The notes under the pieces are model-generated. The model did no database searches. It was not told where the DNA came from and worked only from the letters and a program-made list of their open reading frames with translations. This document shows, in pieces, positions 51,255 to 57,774 of a DNA stretch of 64,000 nucleotides (within the stretch, counting starts at the first letter, position 1; each line of letters starts with the position of its first letter). Source of the stretch: Sediminibacterium ginsengisoli (GTDB lineage Bacteria; Bacteroidota; Bacteroidia; Chitinophagales; Chitinophagaceae); contig NZ_FUWH01000007.1 of the NCBI RefSeq assembly GCF_900167075.1, positions 62,001 to 126,000 on the forward strand. Reading direction: 5' to 3'. The translations under genes were made by a program, and so were the position numbers.

Positions 51255-51272
51255 TGGGGAACTTATTCCCCA
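51255..51272. promoter_or_regulatory. Perfect 18-bp dyad, lmo0937 / YihY divergent spacer
   Basis: TGGGGAA-CTTA-TTCCCCA: 7-bp arms are exact inverted repeats. It has no mismatch to the shared consensus and is not followed by a T-run. A possible box TGGAATA-GGAA-TTTAT at 51291-51306 faces YihY but would leave almost no leader. Confidence 0.65.
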
Positions 51273-51317
51273 ATATGTAGTGCCGGTTTGTGGAATAGGA
51301 ATTTATCTGTCATAACC

Positions 51318-52271
51318 ATGAAAAAAATAGGCAGTTTTTTCACCATTCTGAAGAAATCGATACAAGCGTTTAGTGAAGATGAATGCATGAAGCTGAGTGC
51401 GTCATTATCTTATTATACCATTTTTTCACTGGCGCCGGTGCTCATTATTGTGATATCGCTGGCAGGGCTTTTTTTCGGCCAGGAAGCTGTGCAGGGCAGG
51501 GTTTATTTTCAGATCAACAGTCTTATCGGTTCAGCTGCAGCCAAGCAGATCCAGGATATCATTGCAAATGTACAGGTAAGGCAGGGCGGTACAATAGGAA
51601 CCATTATCGGTTTCGCAATCCTCATTATCGGTGCCACGGGTGTGTTTACCGAGATCCAGAGTTCCATTAATTATATCTGGAGCATCAGGGCCAAACCTCG
51701 TAAAGGCATTCTTAAATTCATCTTCAACCGCCTGATCTCTTTTTCGCTGGTGGTAAGTATCGGTTTTATCCTGCTGGTATCGCTCATCATTAATTCACTG
51801 ATGGATGTGATGCACGACAGACTGCAGGTTCAATTCAGCAACGCATCGGTCAAACTGTTCTATGTACTGAATATCGTGATCATCTTTATTGTGATCACGG
51901 CATTGTTTACCATCGTTTTTAAGGTGCTTCCGGATGCAAAGATCTCGTGGAAAGACAGCAGAACAGGCGCTGCATTCACATCTTTTCTTTTTATCATCGG
52001 CAAATTCCTGATCGGTTTCTATATCGGCAATTCCAAGCTGGGCATCACTTATGGCACTGCCGCATCAGTTATAGTGATACTCGTCTGGGTCTATTATACA
52101 TCTATCATATTATACCTCGGCGCTGAATTCACCAAAGTGTACAGCAACCAGGTAGGAAAAGGCATCAGGCCTAACCAGCAGGCGGTATATATTGTTAAAA
52201 CAGAAAGCATAGAGATCAGTCCGGCAGGATCAAAGGAAAGGCCTGATAACACAGAGCAATCAAGCATATAA
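51318..52271 (+). CDS. YihY/BrkB-family inner-membrane protein
   Basis: 317 aa from ATG 51318 (MKKIGSFFTILKKS); the longer frame begins at TTG. Six TM helices and the family pattern ALSASLSYYTIFSLAP-type segment (KLSASLSYYTIFSLAPVLIIV), then QIQSSINYIW and DAKISWKDSRTGAAFTSFLF. Proposed transporter family, substrate unknown. It precedes the FAD oxidoreductase by 35 nt. Confidence 0.92.
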   Translation: MKKIGSFFTILKKSIQAFSEDECMKLSASLSYYTIFSLAPVLIIVISLAGLFFGQEAVQGRVYFQINSLIGSAAAKQIQDIIANVQVRQGGTIGTIIGFAILIIGATGVFTEIQSSINYIWSIRAKPRKGILKFIFNRLISFSLVVSIGFILLVSLIINSLMDVMHDRLQVQFSNASVKLFYVLNIVIIFIVITALFTIVFKVLPDAKISWKDSRTGAAFTSFLFIIGKFLIGFYIGNSKLGITYGTAASVIVILVWVYYTSIILYLGAEFTKVYSNQVGKGIRPNQQAVYIVKTESIEISPAGSKERPDNTEQSSI

Positions 52272-52306
52272 ACAGTCATTCATATTACCAACCCAAGCAC
52301 CGGATC

Positions 52307-53512
52307 ATGGACCTGAGAAGCGGAAGTCCCTACTGGCTCTTAAAAAGCGGCATTTTACATCATTATCCTTCTTTGCAGCGGAATACACGAGCTGATATTG
52401 CCGTTATCGGCTGCGGCATCAGCGGGGCGCTTGCAGCTTACCGGCTCTGCCAGGCAGGTTACAGTGTGATCATGCTGGATAAAAGACATGTAGCTATGGG
52501 CAGTACTGCGGCCAGTACCTCATTACTGCAATATGAGATCGACACACCGCTTCATGAACTGGCAGCAAAGGTCGGACTTGAAAATGCGCTCACCAGCTAC
52601 CGTTTATGCATTGAAGCCATTGAAGGATTGGGTAAACTGGCCAACAGCATGAACGATAACGCCGGTTTCAGCTACCGCGAAAGTTTCCAGTTTGCGAGTT
52701 ACCGCAAACATGTTCCGGATCTGCGGAAGGAACTTGAACTCCGGCAGAAACACCGGATCTCTTCCGTGGAATGGCTCGATGCCGGTGATGTGAAGAAACA
52801 GTTCGGTTTTGAAGCACCCGCAGGTATTCTTTCTGCCGATGGCGCCGAAATGGATGCTTATTATTTCACACACGAACTGATCAGGCTATGCAGGGAAATG
52901 GGAGCAGAGGTTTTCGACAATACTACAGTAACCACCTTGCAACATCATAAAAAAGGAGTAACACTTATTACCGAAGACAATGCCCGCGTGGAATGCAGCT
53001 ATCTTGTGATCGCATGCGGGTATGAATCGGAAAAATATGTCCCCAGAAAGATCCAGAAGAACCATAGCACATATGCGCTGGTAAGTGAGCCTGTAGAAAA
53101 GCAGTACCTCTGGCATCGCAACGCATTGATCTGGGAAACGGCTGTGCCCTATACTTACCTGCGCACTACGCCCGATAACCGTATCCTGATCGGTGGCAGG
53201 GATGATGATTTTTACAATGCAGACAGGCGTAACAAAGCCATTAAAATGAAACGGAAAAGGCTTGAACTTATTTTCGCCAGGATGTTCCCCGGCATTCCTT
53301 TTAAAACGGATTATGCCTGGGCAGGTACATTCTGCAGTACCAAAGACGGTCTGCCGTATATCGGAAGTATTCCTGAAAGACCAAGAACCTATTTCGCACT
53401 GGGGTTCGGGGGAAACGGCATTACATTCAGCTACCTGGCGGCCGATATCATTGCCGCACTCATAAAAAAACAGCAACACGAACATGCTGCTGTTTTTTCT
53501 TTCAACCGTTAA
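52307..53512 (+). CDS. FAD-dependent oxidoreductase (DAO family)
   Basis: 401 aa. The Rossmann dinucleotide motif IGCGISGALAAYRL (~30-45) and GSTAASTSLLQYE are followed by a DAO fold and the C-terminal FAD motif GGNGITFSYLAADI. It resembles glycine/D-amino-acid oxidases and gamma-glutamylputrescine oxidases; the substrate is unclear. Its last codons encode the left arm of a terminator. Confidence 0.88.
   Translation: MDLRSGSPYWLLKSGILHHYPSLQRNTRADIAVIGCGISGALAAYRLCQAGYSVIMLDKRHVAMGSTAASTSLLQYEIDTPLHELAAKVGLENALTSYRLCIEAIEGLGKLANSMNDNAGFSYRESFQFASYRKHVPDLRKELELRQKHRISSVEWLDAGDVKKQFGFEAPAGILSADGAEMDAYYFTHELIRLCREMGAEVFDNTTVTTLQHHKKGVTLITEDNARVECSYLVIACGYESEKYVPRKIQKNHSTYALVSEPVEKQYLWHRNALIWETAVPYTYLRTTPDNRILIGGRDDDFYNADRRNKAIKMKRKRLELIFARMFPGIPFKTDYAWAGTFCSTKDGLPYIGSIPERPRTYFALGFGGNGITFSYLAADIIAALIKKQQHEHAAVFSFNR
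53465..53498. terminator. Bidirectional terminator inside the 3' end of the oxidoreductase gene
   Basis: AAAAAACAGCA (53465-53475) and TGCTGTTTTTT (53488-53498) form an 11-bp stem within the last codons of the gene. It can also serve the convergent gene at 53519. Confidence 0.75.
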
Positions 53513-53518
53513 AGTGGA

Positions 53519-53881
53519 TCAGATCTTTTTTTTGATCCAGTCTACGGCTTTACCGAAAATATTTTTAGGTTTATTCACTTCATGTGTAAGGTAATTTCTT
53601 ACCAGCAGCGGGCCCAGTAAACGGGTGATCCAGCCCGCATTACGGAGTAATACCTTCTTCAGCAGGAAATTAACGCCCAGGTCAATGCCAAGGTTGGCCA
53701 GTGGGTTGCTTGTATCCCTGTTTGTCATTTTACCTACCGTGTTCAGCACATTTCCTACCGGCTTGAGTTTTTCTTTCCATTCAGCTATTTCTTTTGTAAT
53801 CTCTGTTTTTGTTACGGCCAGCGAAGACTCGAGACGTGCCTGTTCGTTCAGAAGATCCTGGTATGTAGAAATCTTAGTCAT
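53519..53881 (-). CDS. Hypothetical protein in the YtxH-holin operon, 120 aa
   Basis: The N-terminal half is a predicted coiled coil (LLNEQARLESSLAVTKTEITKEIAEWKEKLKPVG); the C-terminal half is amphipathic (LGVNFLLKKVLLRNAGWITRLLGPLLVRN). I recognise no family. The start overlaps the holin-like gene by 8 nt. Its place in a YtxH / holin-X / this gene trio suggests a membrane-stress role. Confidence 0.75.
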   Translation of the reverse strand: MTKISTYQDLLNEQARLESSLAVTKTEITKEIAEWKEKLKPVGNVLNTVGKMTNRDTSNPLANLGIDLGVNFLLKKVLLRNAGWITRLLGPLLVRNYLTHEVNKPKNIFGKAVDWIKKKI

Positions 53882-54224
53882 AAATATTTTTTACTACGAT
53901 GTTCTTAACAAAAGGGTAGAAAAGTTTTTTCCTGAGTACAACCAGCAACAGGATCAGCAGAATATAAAATCCGCCGATAATGGCAAAACCACCACTGAGG
54001 CTGTTGATCCGCTCACCTATCCAGTATGCAGCGGCAATGCCGAGGAACATACAAATAAAAAAGGTAAGCAGTGCGAGAAAAAAAGCGAAAGATACCCCTG
54101 CACTGATATCTGCTGTTTTTTTGTTGATATTGACAACAGTCAGCTTGTAATAATTTTCTGCATATTCCCCTGCCAGTGTAAGCAGATCTTTTTCTTCACT
54201 TTTTTCCTTTTCCATAATGGTCAT
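53874..54224 (-). CDS. Holin-X / phage-holin-family membrane protein
   Basis: 116 aa from ATG 54224 (MTIMEKEKSEEK), the only start with a clean A-rich upstream; the frame runs back to 54269. It has two TM helices (GVSFAFFLALLTFFICMFLGIAAAYW and GGFAIIGGFYILLILLLVVL) with short charged ends, as in the 'actinobacterial holin-X' family of non-phage stress proteins. It lies between YtxH and the 120-aa gene. Confidence 0.8.
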   Translation of the reverse strand: MTIMEKEKSEEKDLLTLAGEYAENYYKLTVVNINKKTADISAGVSFAFFLALLTFFICMFLGIAAAYWIGERINSLSGGFAIIGGFYILLILLLVVLRKKLFYPFVKNIVVKNIYD

Positions 54225-54295
54225 TTTATTTAAGAAACGGGTGGCCGGATCCATGAAAGATTCAACCACCCCTTTCCAATGCTTTTGCGGGAAAA

Positions 54296-54565
54296 TCAGG
54301 ATACTGCCTCTTTAACTTTGTCACCCCTTTTCGTTACATCATTGTAAAGGCCTTCAGCCTGTTTTACAGCAGTTTGCGCTACGTCTTCCAGTTTACTTTT
54401 TCCTGAAGCGATCATGTCGGTTGCTTTGGAAGCCAGGTCACAGGCCGTATCGCTGATCTTTTTCCTTAATTCACTACCCTTGTCTGGTGCAATCAGCATC
54501 CCTATCGCCACACCAGCCGCAGCGGCGCCCAGCAGGCCCAGAATTAATTTTCCTTGATTTGTCAT
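54296..54565 (-). CDS. YtxH-domain protein
   Basis: 89 aa. The N-terminal Gly/Ala TM helix (LILGLLGAAAAGVAIGMLIAP) is followed by DKGSELRKKISDTACDLASKA, the YtxH signature, and an amphipathic helix. YtxH proteins are general-stress proteins of unknown biochemistry. First gene of a three-gene operon. Confidence 0.9.
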   Translation of the reverse strand: MTNQGKLILGLLGAAAAGVAIGMLIAPDKGSELRKKISDTACDLASKATDMIASGKSKLEDVAQTAVKQAEGLYNDVTKRGDKVKEAVS

Positions 54566-54613
54566 AATAAATGAATTTTAATTTTTTGTAACTACATTTA
54601 TACTTTCTGGTAT

Positions 54614-54629
54614 CGAAATAATCGTACCT
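54614..54629 (-). promoter_or_regulatory. Sigma-54-like promoter of the YtxH operon
   Basis: Minus strand AGGTACG-ATTA-TTTCG, 28 nt from the dyad at 54658. The predicted leader is about 38 nt. Confidence 0.5.
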
Positions 54630-54657
54630 GTAATAAAAACAAGGAGAAAAATCATTC

Positions 54658-54675
54658 TGAGGAATATTGTCTACA
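54658..54675. promoter_or_regulatory. 18-bp dyad operator candidate, YtxH / lone receiver divergent spacer
   Basis: TGAGGAA-TATT-GTCTACA, two mismatches to the consensus. It shares TCTACA with the site at 44550, which also lies beside a lone receiver gene. Confidence 0.5.
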
Positions 54676-54722
54676 TCATCCCAGTACACCGTATGGTATG
54701 ATTTTGAAAATTATTTTTAGAA

Positions 54723-55058
54723 ATGAAAAGAGTTTTGATCATCGATGACGAATTGGATTTGTGCCTGCTGCTGAAAGTGCATCTCACCAGAAAAAATTAT
54801 GATGTGTCGCTTGCCCATACATTGAAAGAGGGCATTGCAAAAGCAACACAGCTGTCTCCTGATGTCCTCCTCCTCGATAATAACCTGCCCGACGGCATGG
54901 GCTGGAAAATTGTTGATCAGCTGCTTGCCGTAAACCCGGCCATGAAGATCACACTCATGAGTGCCTTCAAATCTGCGCATGAAGCAGAAGTGAACGACTC
55001 GGTCATCAAAGTACTCGAGAAACCCGTAAAACTGGCCGACATCGATTCCTTCCTGTAA
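54723..55058 (+). CDS. Single-domain response regulator, NtrC/PrrA-like receiver
   Basis: 111 aa, receiver only: LIIDDELDLC, phospho-acceptor in LLLDNNLPDGMG, Ser in MSAF and Lys in VLEKPVK. The N-terminus (IDDELDLCLLLKVHL) closely resembles the receivers of the two NtrC-like proteins here (IDDDxDMCxLLxRFL). It may therefore share kinases with them. No output domain. Confidence 0.92.
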   Translation: MKRVLIIDDELDLCLLLKVHLTRKNYDVSLAHTLKEGIAKATQLSPDVLLLDNNLPDGMGWKIVDQLLAVNPAMKITLMSAFKSAHEAEVNDSVIKVLEKPVKLADIDSFL

Positions 55059-55130
55059 GCATGGTCATTCCTCCCCTGGCCCGTCTTTTTAATTATTGTT
55101 ATATATTATTTAACAGCTAAAAAGACGAAT

Positions 55131-55301
55131 ATGAAAAAGAACCTGGCATTTACATTACTATCAATCCTCTTATTTACACTCAGCGGATGTGCCGCTATTG
55201 AAGGAATATTCAAAGCTGGTATGTGGACTGGCATTCTTGCCGTTTTCGGAGTAGTTGTACTGATCATTATTATCATCGGCAATATCACCAAGAAGAAATA
55301 A
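55131..55301 (+). CDS. Small lipoprotein / membrane peptide, 56 aa
   Basis: A short frame reading MKKNLAFTLLSILLFTLSGC then GIFKAGMWTGILAV and a hydrophobic tail ending NITKKK. LSGC is a lipobox, and a TM segment follows. It matches a small Bacteroidetes family often mislabelled 'phosphatidate cytidylyltransferase', which cannot be right at this size. It lies 72 nt after the lone receiver. TGGCCCG-TCTT-TTTAA at 55077-55092 is a possible promoter. Confidence 0.8.
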   Translation: MKKNLAFTLLSILLFTLSGCAAIEGIFKAGMWTGILAVFGVVVLIIIIIGNITKKK

Positions 55302-55326
55302 AAAGAGCAGGCAAGCCTGCTCTTTT
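55301..55326. terminator. Bidirectional terminator after the 56-aa lipoprotein
   Basis: AAAAGAGCAGGC (55301-55312) and GCCTGCTCTTTT (55315-55326) form a perfect stem; its first base is the last base of the stop codon. Confidence 0.85.
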
Positions 55327-55347
55327 CGTTATAAAAACCTATGTGTG

Positions 55348-55848
55348 CTATAAATTCAGATCGCCGTGTACGCCTTTTACAAGGTTCTGGCCGGTTACCA
55401 CGGATGCGAGCATTTTAAATGCCTGCATCATCTTGCTGCTGTCACTGTCCCAGTAATGCGCTTCGTCTGTTTTTACTTTTAACAAACAGATATCCGGGCT
55501 GTCCACTCCTTCCGGGAACCATACTTTTACAATCGGATTCCATTTGCTTTCCATGGTAGCCCTGTCAGTGATGATCGCTGCCCTTCCTTTTACATCCACA
55601 TAAATTTCTTTTCCGGGATGCGCGAAGATCATGGCAACATCCTGATCATTACGGATGTCTTTGATCTTTTCTGAATTGAGACTGGTAAAAAACCAGGTAT
55701 TGGCATCATCGTCCACATCCACAATGGCCATGGGTCTTGAAGCGTGGTGACCCGATTCGCCGGAAGTAGTGAACATACAGGTTCCTATTGCGCTTACCAG
55801 CGATTTATATTTAGCTACCGCTTCGGCGCTGTGAAGATTCTTTTCCAT
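55348..55848 (-). CDS. PNPOx-like split-barrel general stress protein
   Basis: 166 aa. The order TCMFTTSGESGHHASRPMAIVDVDD, WFFTSLNSEKIKDIRNDQDVAMIFAHPGKEIYVDVKGRAAI and YWDSDSSKMMQAFKM is that of the pyridoxamine-phosphate-oxidase-like 'general stress protein 26' group, which bind FMN or FAD. The reaction is unknown. It follows the 184-aa gene by 26 nt and may share its promoter. Confidence 0.9.
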   Translation of the reverse strand: MEKNLHSAEAVAKYKSLVSAIGTCMFTTSGESGHHASRPMAIVDVDDDANTWFFTSLNSEKIKDIRNDQDVAMIFAHPGKEIYVDVKGRAAIITDRATMESKWNPIVKVWFPEGVDSPDICLLKVKTDEAHYWDSDSSKMMQAFKMLASVVTGQNLVKGVHGDLNL

Positions 55849-55874
55849 AAGTGATGATTTCTTCGTTTGATAAA

Positions 55875-56429
55875 TTATTCCTTGCCTGAGAAAATATTTT
55901 CGATCTTATGCATGAGACCTGATACCGGACCTTCCATTTTATTGGTGCGGTCGTCCAGCGTGGTATCTTCCAGCAATTCGCCCATCTGCAGGGTTGCCGG
56001 GAGATATACCAGGATATTATGCCGTTCGTTGCTCATCATCGTTACTACCGATTCGGGCGTAACAGGCTGTTCGGTGTTTTCACGGATGATCGCTGTAACT
56101 GCATCCCAGATCCGGTTCATCAGGTCACGGGTTCTCTCGGCACCTGCAGTTCCGGTGGCGGCTACTTTCTGAACCACTTCGTCGGCTTTATCTCCGAAAA
56201 CAACAGAGACTTTATCCCCCTGTGCCGGCTCATTAATCAGTAATGCTGCACCTTCTGCAGTTCTGGTCAGCTTGAAAATACCTGTAAGCATAGCTGTAAC
56301 AGCTGCCTGGGCATGTGAATCTACCACCTGTCCTGTTTCAACGGATACATCCTGCCGGTTGGGGTCTACTTTTTCTAATGCGGGTAAAGCAAGTCTTTGC
56401 TGCACCGCTTCTGGAAGATTCGTTATCAT
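55875..56429 (-). CDS. Hypothetical protein, 184 aa
   Basis: Soluble, mostly helical, no signal peptide. Features include SHAQAAVTAMLTGIFKLTRTAEGAALL, then GAERTRDLMNRIWDAVTAIIREN and a C-terminal MHKIENIFSGKE. I do not recognise a family; a distant DUF937/YidB-like helical fold is possible. First gene of a pair with the PNPOx-like gene, with a sigma-54-like promoter 12 nt before its predicted message start-to-ATG leader. Confidence 0.7.
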   Translation of the reverse strand: MITNLPEAVQQRLALPALEKVDPNRQDVSVETGQVVDSHAQAAVTAMLTGIFKLTRTAEGAALLINEPAQGDKVSVVFGDKADEVVQKVAATGTAGAERTRDLMNRIWDAVTAIIRENTEQPVTPESVVTMMSNERHNILVYLPATLQMGELLEDTTLDDRTNKMEGPVSGLMHKIENIFSGKE

Positions 56430-56451
56430 AGCTTCATTTTACAGGTATAAA

Positions 56452-56467
56452 TAAAAAAACTGTGCCT
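56452..56467 (-). promoter_or_regulatory. Sigma-54-like promoter of the 184-aa / PNPOx-like genes
   Basis: Minus strand AGGCACA-GTTT-TTTTA. The predicted leader to ATG 56429 is about 12 nt. Only a half-dyad (TGCGGTA, 56495-56501) lies upstream. Confidence 0.5.
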
Positions 56468-56511
56468 GTAATAAAGCCCGGAATAACAATAGTTTGCGGT
56501 AAGAAAGGGAG

Positions 56512-57774
56512 CTATTTTGGTTTTTGTGCAGCCGGATAAATGCCGATCCGGTGGCTCCTTAAATAATAAGCCGATAACTTTTCATTCCCGGCTTCCCGGA
56601 AACTGATTTTCCTCGATGCTTCCATGGGCATATGGCAATCGATGCAGTTGGTGAGCTGCAGATTTTGGGCTGTAACTGTTTTATGAACTTTTTCAGGCGC
56701 ACTGTGGCAGCTCATACATTTCACAGAAGCAGCAGCTATTGTCTGCCGTCCATTGTGCACATTATGGCAACTGTTACAGGTAAGCACTTCGCTTTTTATA
56801 AAGCATTTACTCTGCGCGAGCAACTGCAATTGGTTGCCATGCACATCAGGTTCGGTATTCACCGACCTCGCATATTCAGGAAAGTAAAAATTAGAAAGTG
56901 TATCGCCTGGCTTAAATGAGAAAGTGCTTTTCTGGGTGGCTTTATCATTACCAGAATGACAAACCGCGCATGCATCCAGTTGCTGATTCCTGGACAGCAT
57001 TTTTGTAACGGCAATACGTTGCGGTTTCTTTTCCGCCGGATTTGCAGTATGATAATTAACATGTTCCGCAGCGGGGCCATGACAACGTTCACAATCGATG
57101 CCATAAATGATTGTCTGTCGGTTCAGGTCTTCGTTAACCGTAAGTCCGCCGCCCGGTGTGAGTTCTTTATTGATATAGGAACTATGGCATTCAAAACAAC
57201 GCGCAATGATCTGCCGTTCGAAATTGATCCTGTCTGCCGGGAAACCAGGGCTGTTGGCCCAGTTCTGGATTTCAGTAAAATGCGAGAGTGGCAGCTGGTA
57301 TAATTTCCTGCCTTTCCAGTATGCGTAAGTAGTAGCTTTTTCGCCTGAACCAAAAGCCATATCGAAGGGATGTGCACCCAGTTCACGGTTATCCTGATAA
57401 CCGGCCTGCACCAGGATGCTGTCCCTTTTTTCAATACGGATCCACAAATGCTGCCCCAGCCGGAAAGGGTTCACGGCAAGTGAATCCTGATCCGGAATAC
57501 TTGCCTGTAAACGATTATGAATATTTCCCGCAGTATCCCGGCTGTATTGATAAGATGTGTTGTAATGTGCTGTCTGCAGGTAACTGTCATAAATATTCTT
57601 ATGACAGTTACGGCAGGCTGCATCTCCGGCATACATGCTTCCCCGCGGATCGCGGGAAACGGCACCGGCGCTGTCGGTGCATCTTATCCATAAAAAAGCA
57701 AGTGCACAAAGTGCAGCAAGAACGTATACGGCTTTACTGATCCTCATGCGGCAGCTTTTTAACTGATTTACCAT
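56512..57774 (-). CDS. Multiheme cytochrome c, seven CxxCH motifs
   Basis: 420 aa. A TM/signal segment (YVLAALCALAFLWIRC) exports it. Seven heme sites: CRNCH (~54), CFECH (~194), CERCH (~229), CAVCH (~271), CNSCH (~334), CMSCH (~353) and CIDCH (~377). It resembles cytochrome c554/NrfA-superfamily electron carriers. Its ATG overlaps the GH30 stop (ATGGTAA), so translation is probably coupled to a glycanase, an unusual partner. An alternative start is ATG 57747. Confidence 0.88.
   Translation of the reverse strand: MVNQLKSCRMRISKAVYVLAALCALAFLWIRCTDSAGAVSRDPRGSMYAGDAACRNCHKNIYDSYLQTAHYNTSYQYSRDTAGNIHNRLQASIPDQDSLAVNPFRLGQHLWIRIEKRDSILVQAGYQDNRELGAHPFDMAFGSGEKATTYAYWKGRKLYQLPLSHFTEIQNWANSPGFPADRINFERQIIARCFECHSSYINKELTPGGGLTVNEDLNRQTIIYGIDCERCHGPAAEHVNYHTANPAEKKPQRIAVTKMLSRNQQLDACAVCHSGNDKATQKSTFSFKPGDTLSNFYFPEYARSVNTEPDVHGNQLQLLAQSKCFIKSEVLTCNSCHNVHNGRQTIAAASVKCMSCHSAPEKVHKTVTAQNLQLTNCIDCHMPMEASRKISFREAGNEKLSAYYLRSHRIGIYPAAQKPK

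Noticed and set aside
53874-54224. Prophage remnant because of the holin-like gene
   Set aside because: No other phage gene nearby; holin-X proteins are normal chromosomal stress genes beside YtxH.
54694-54709. TGGTATG-ATTT-TGAAA as a promoter for the lone receiver at 54723
   Set aside because: The TTT element is missing and the leader would be about 2 nt.
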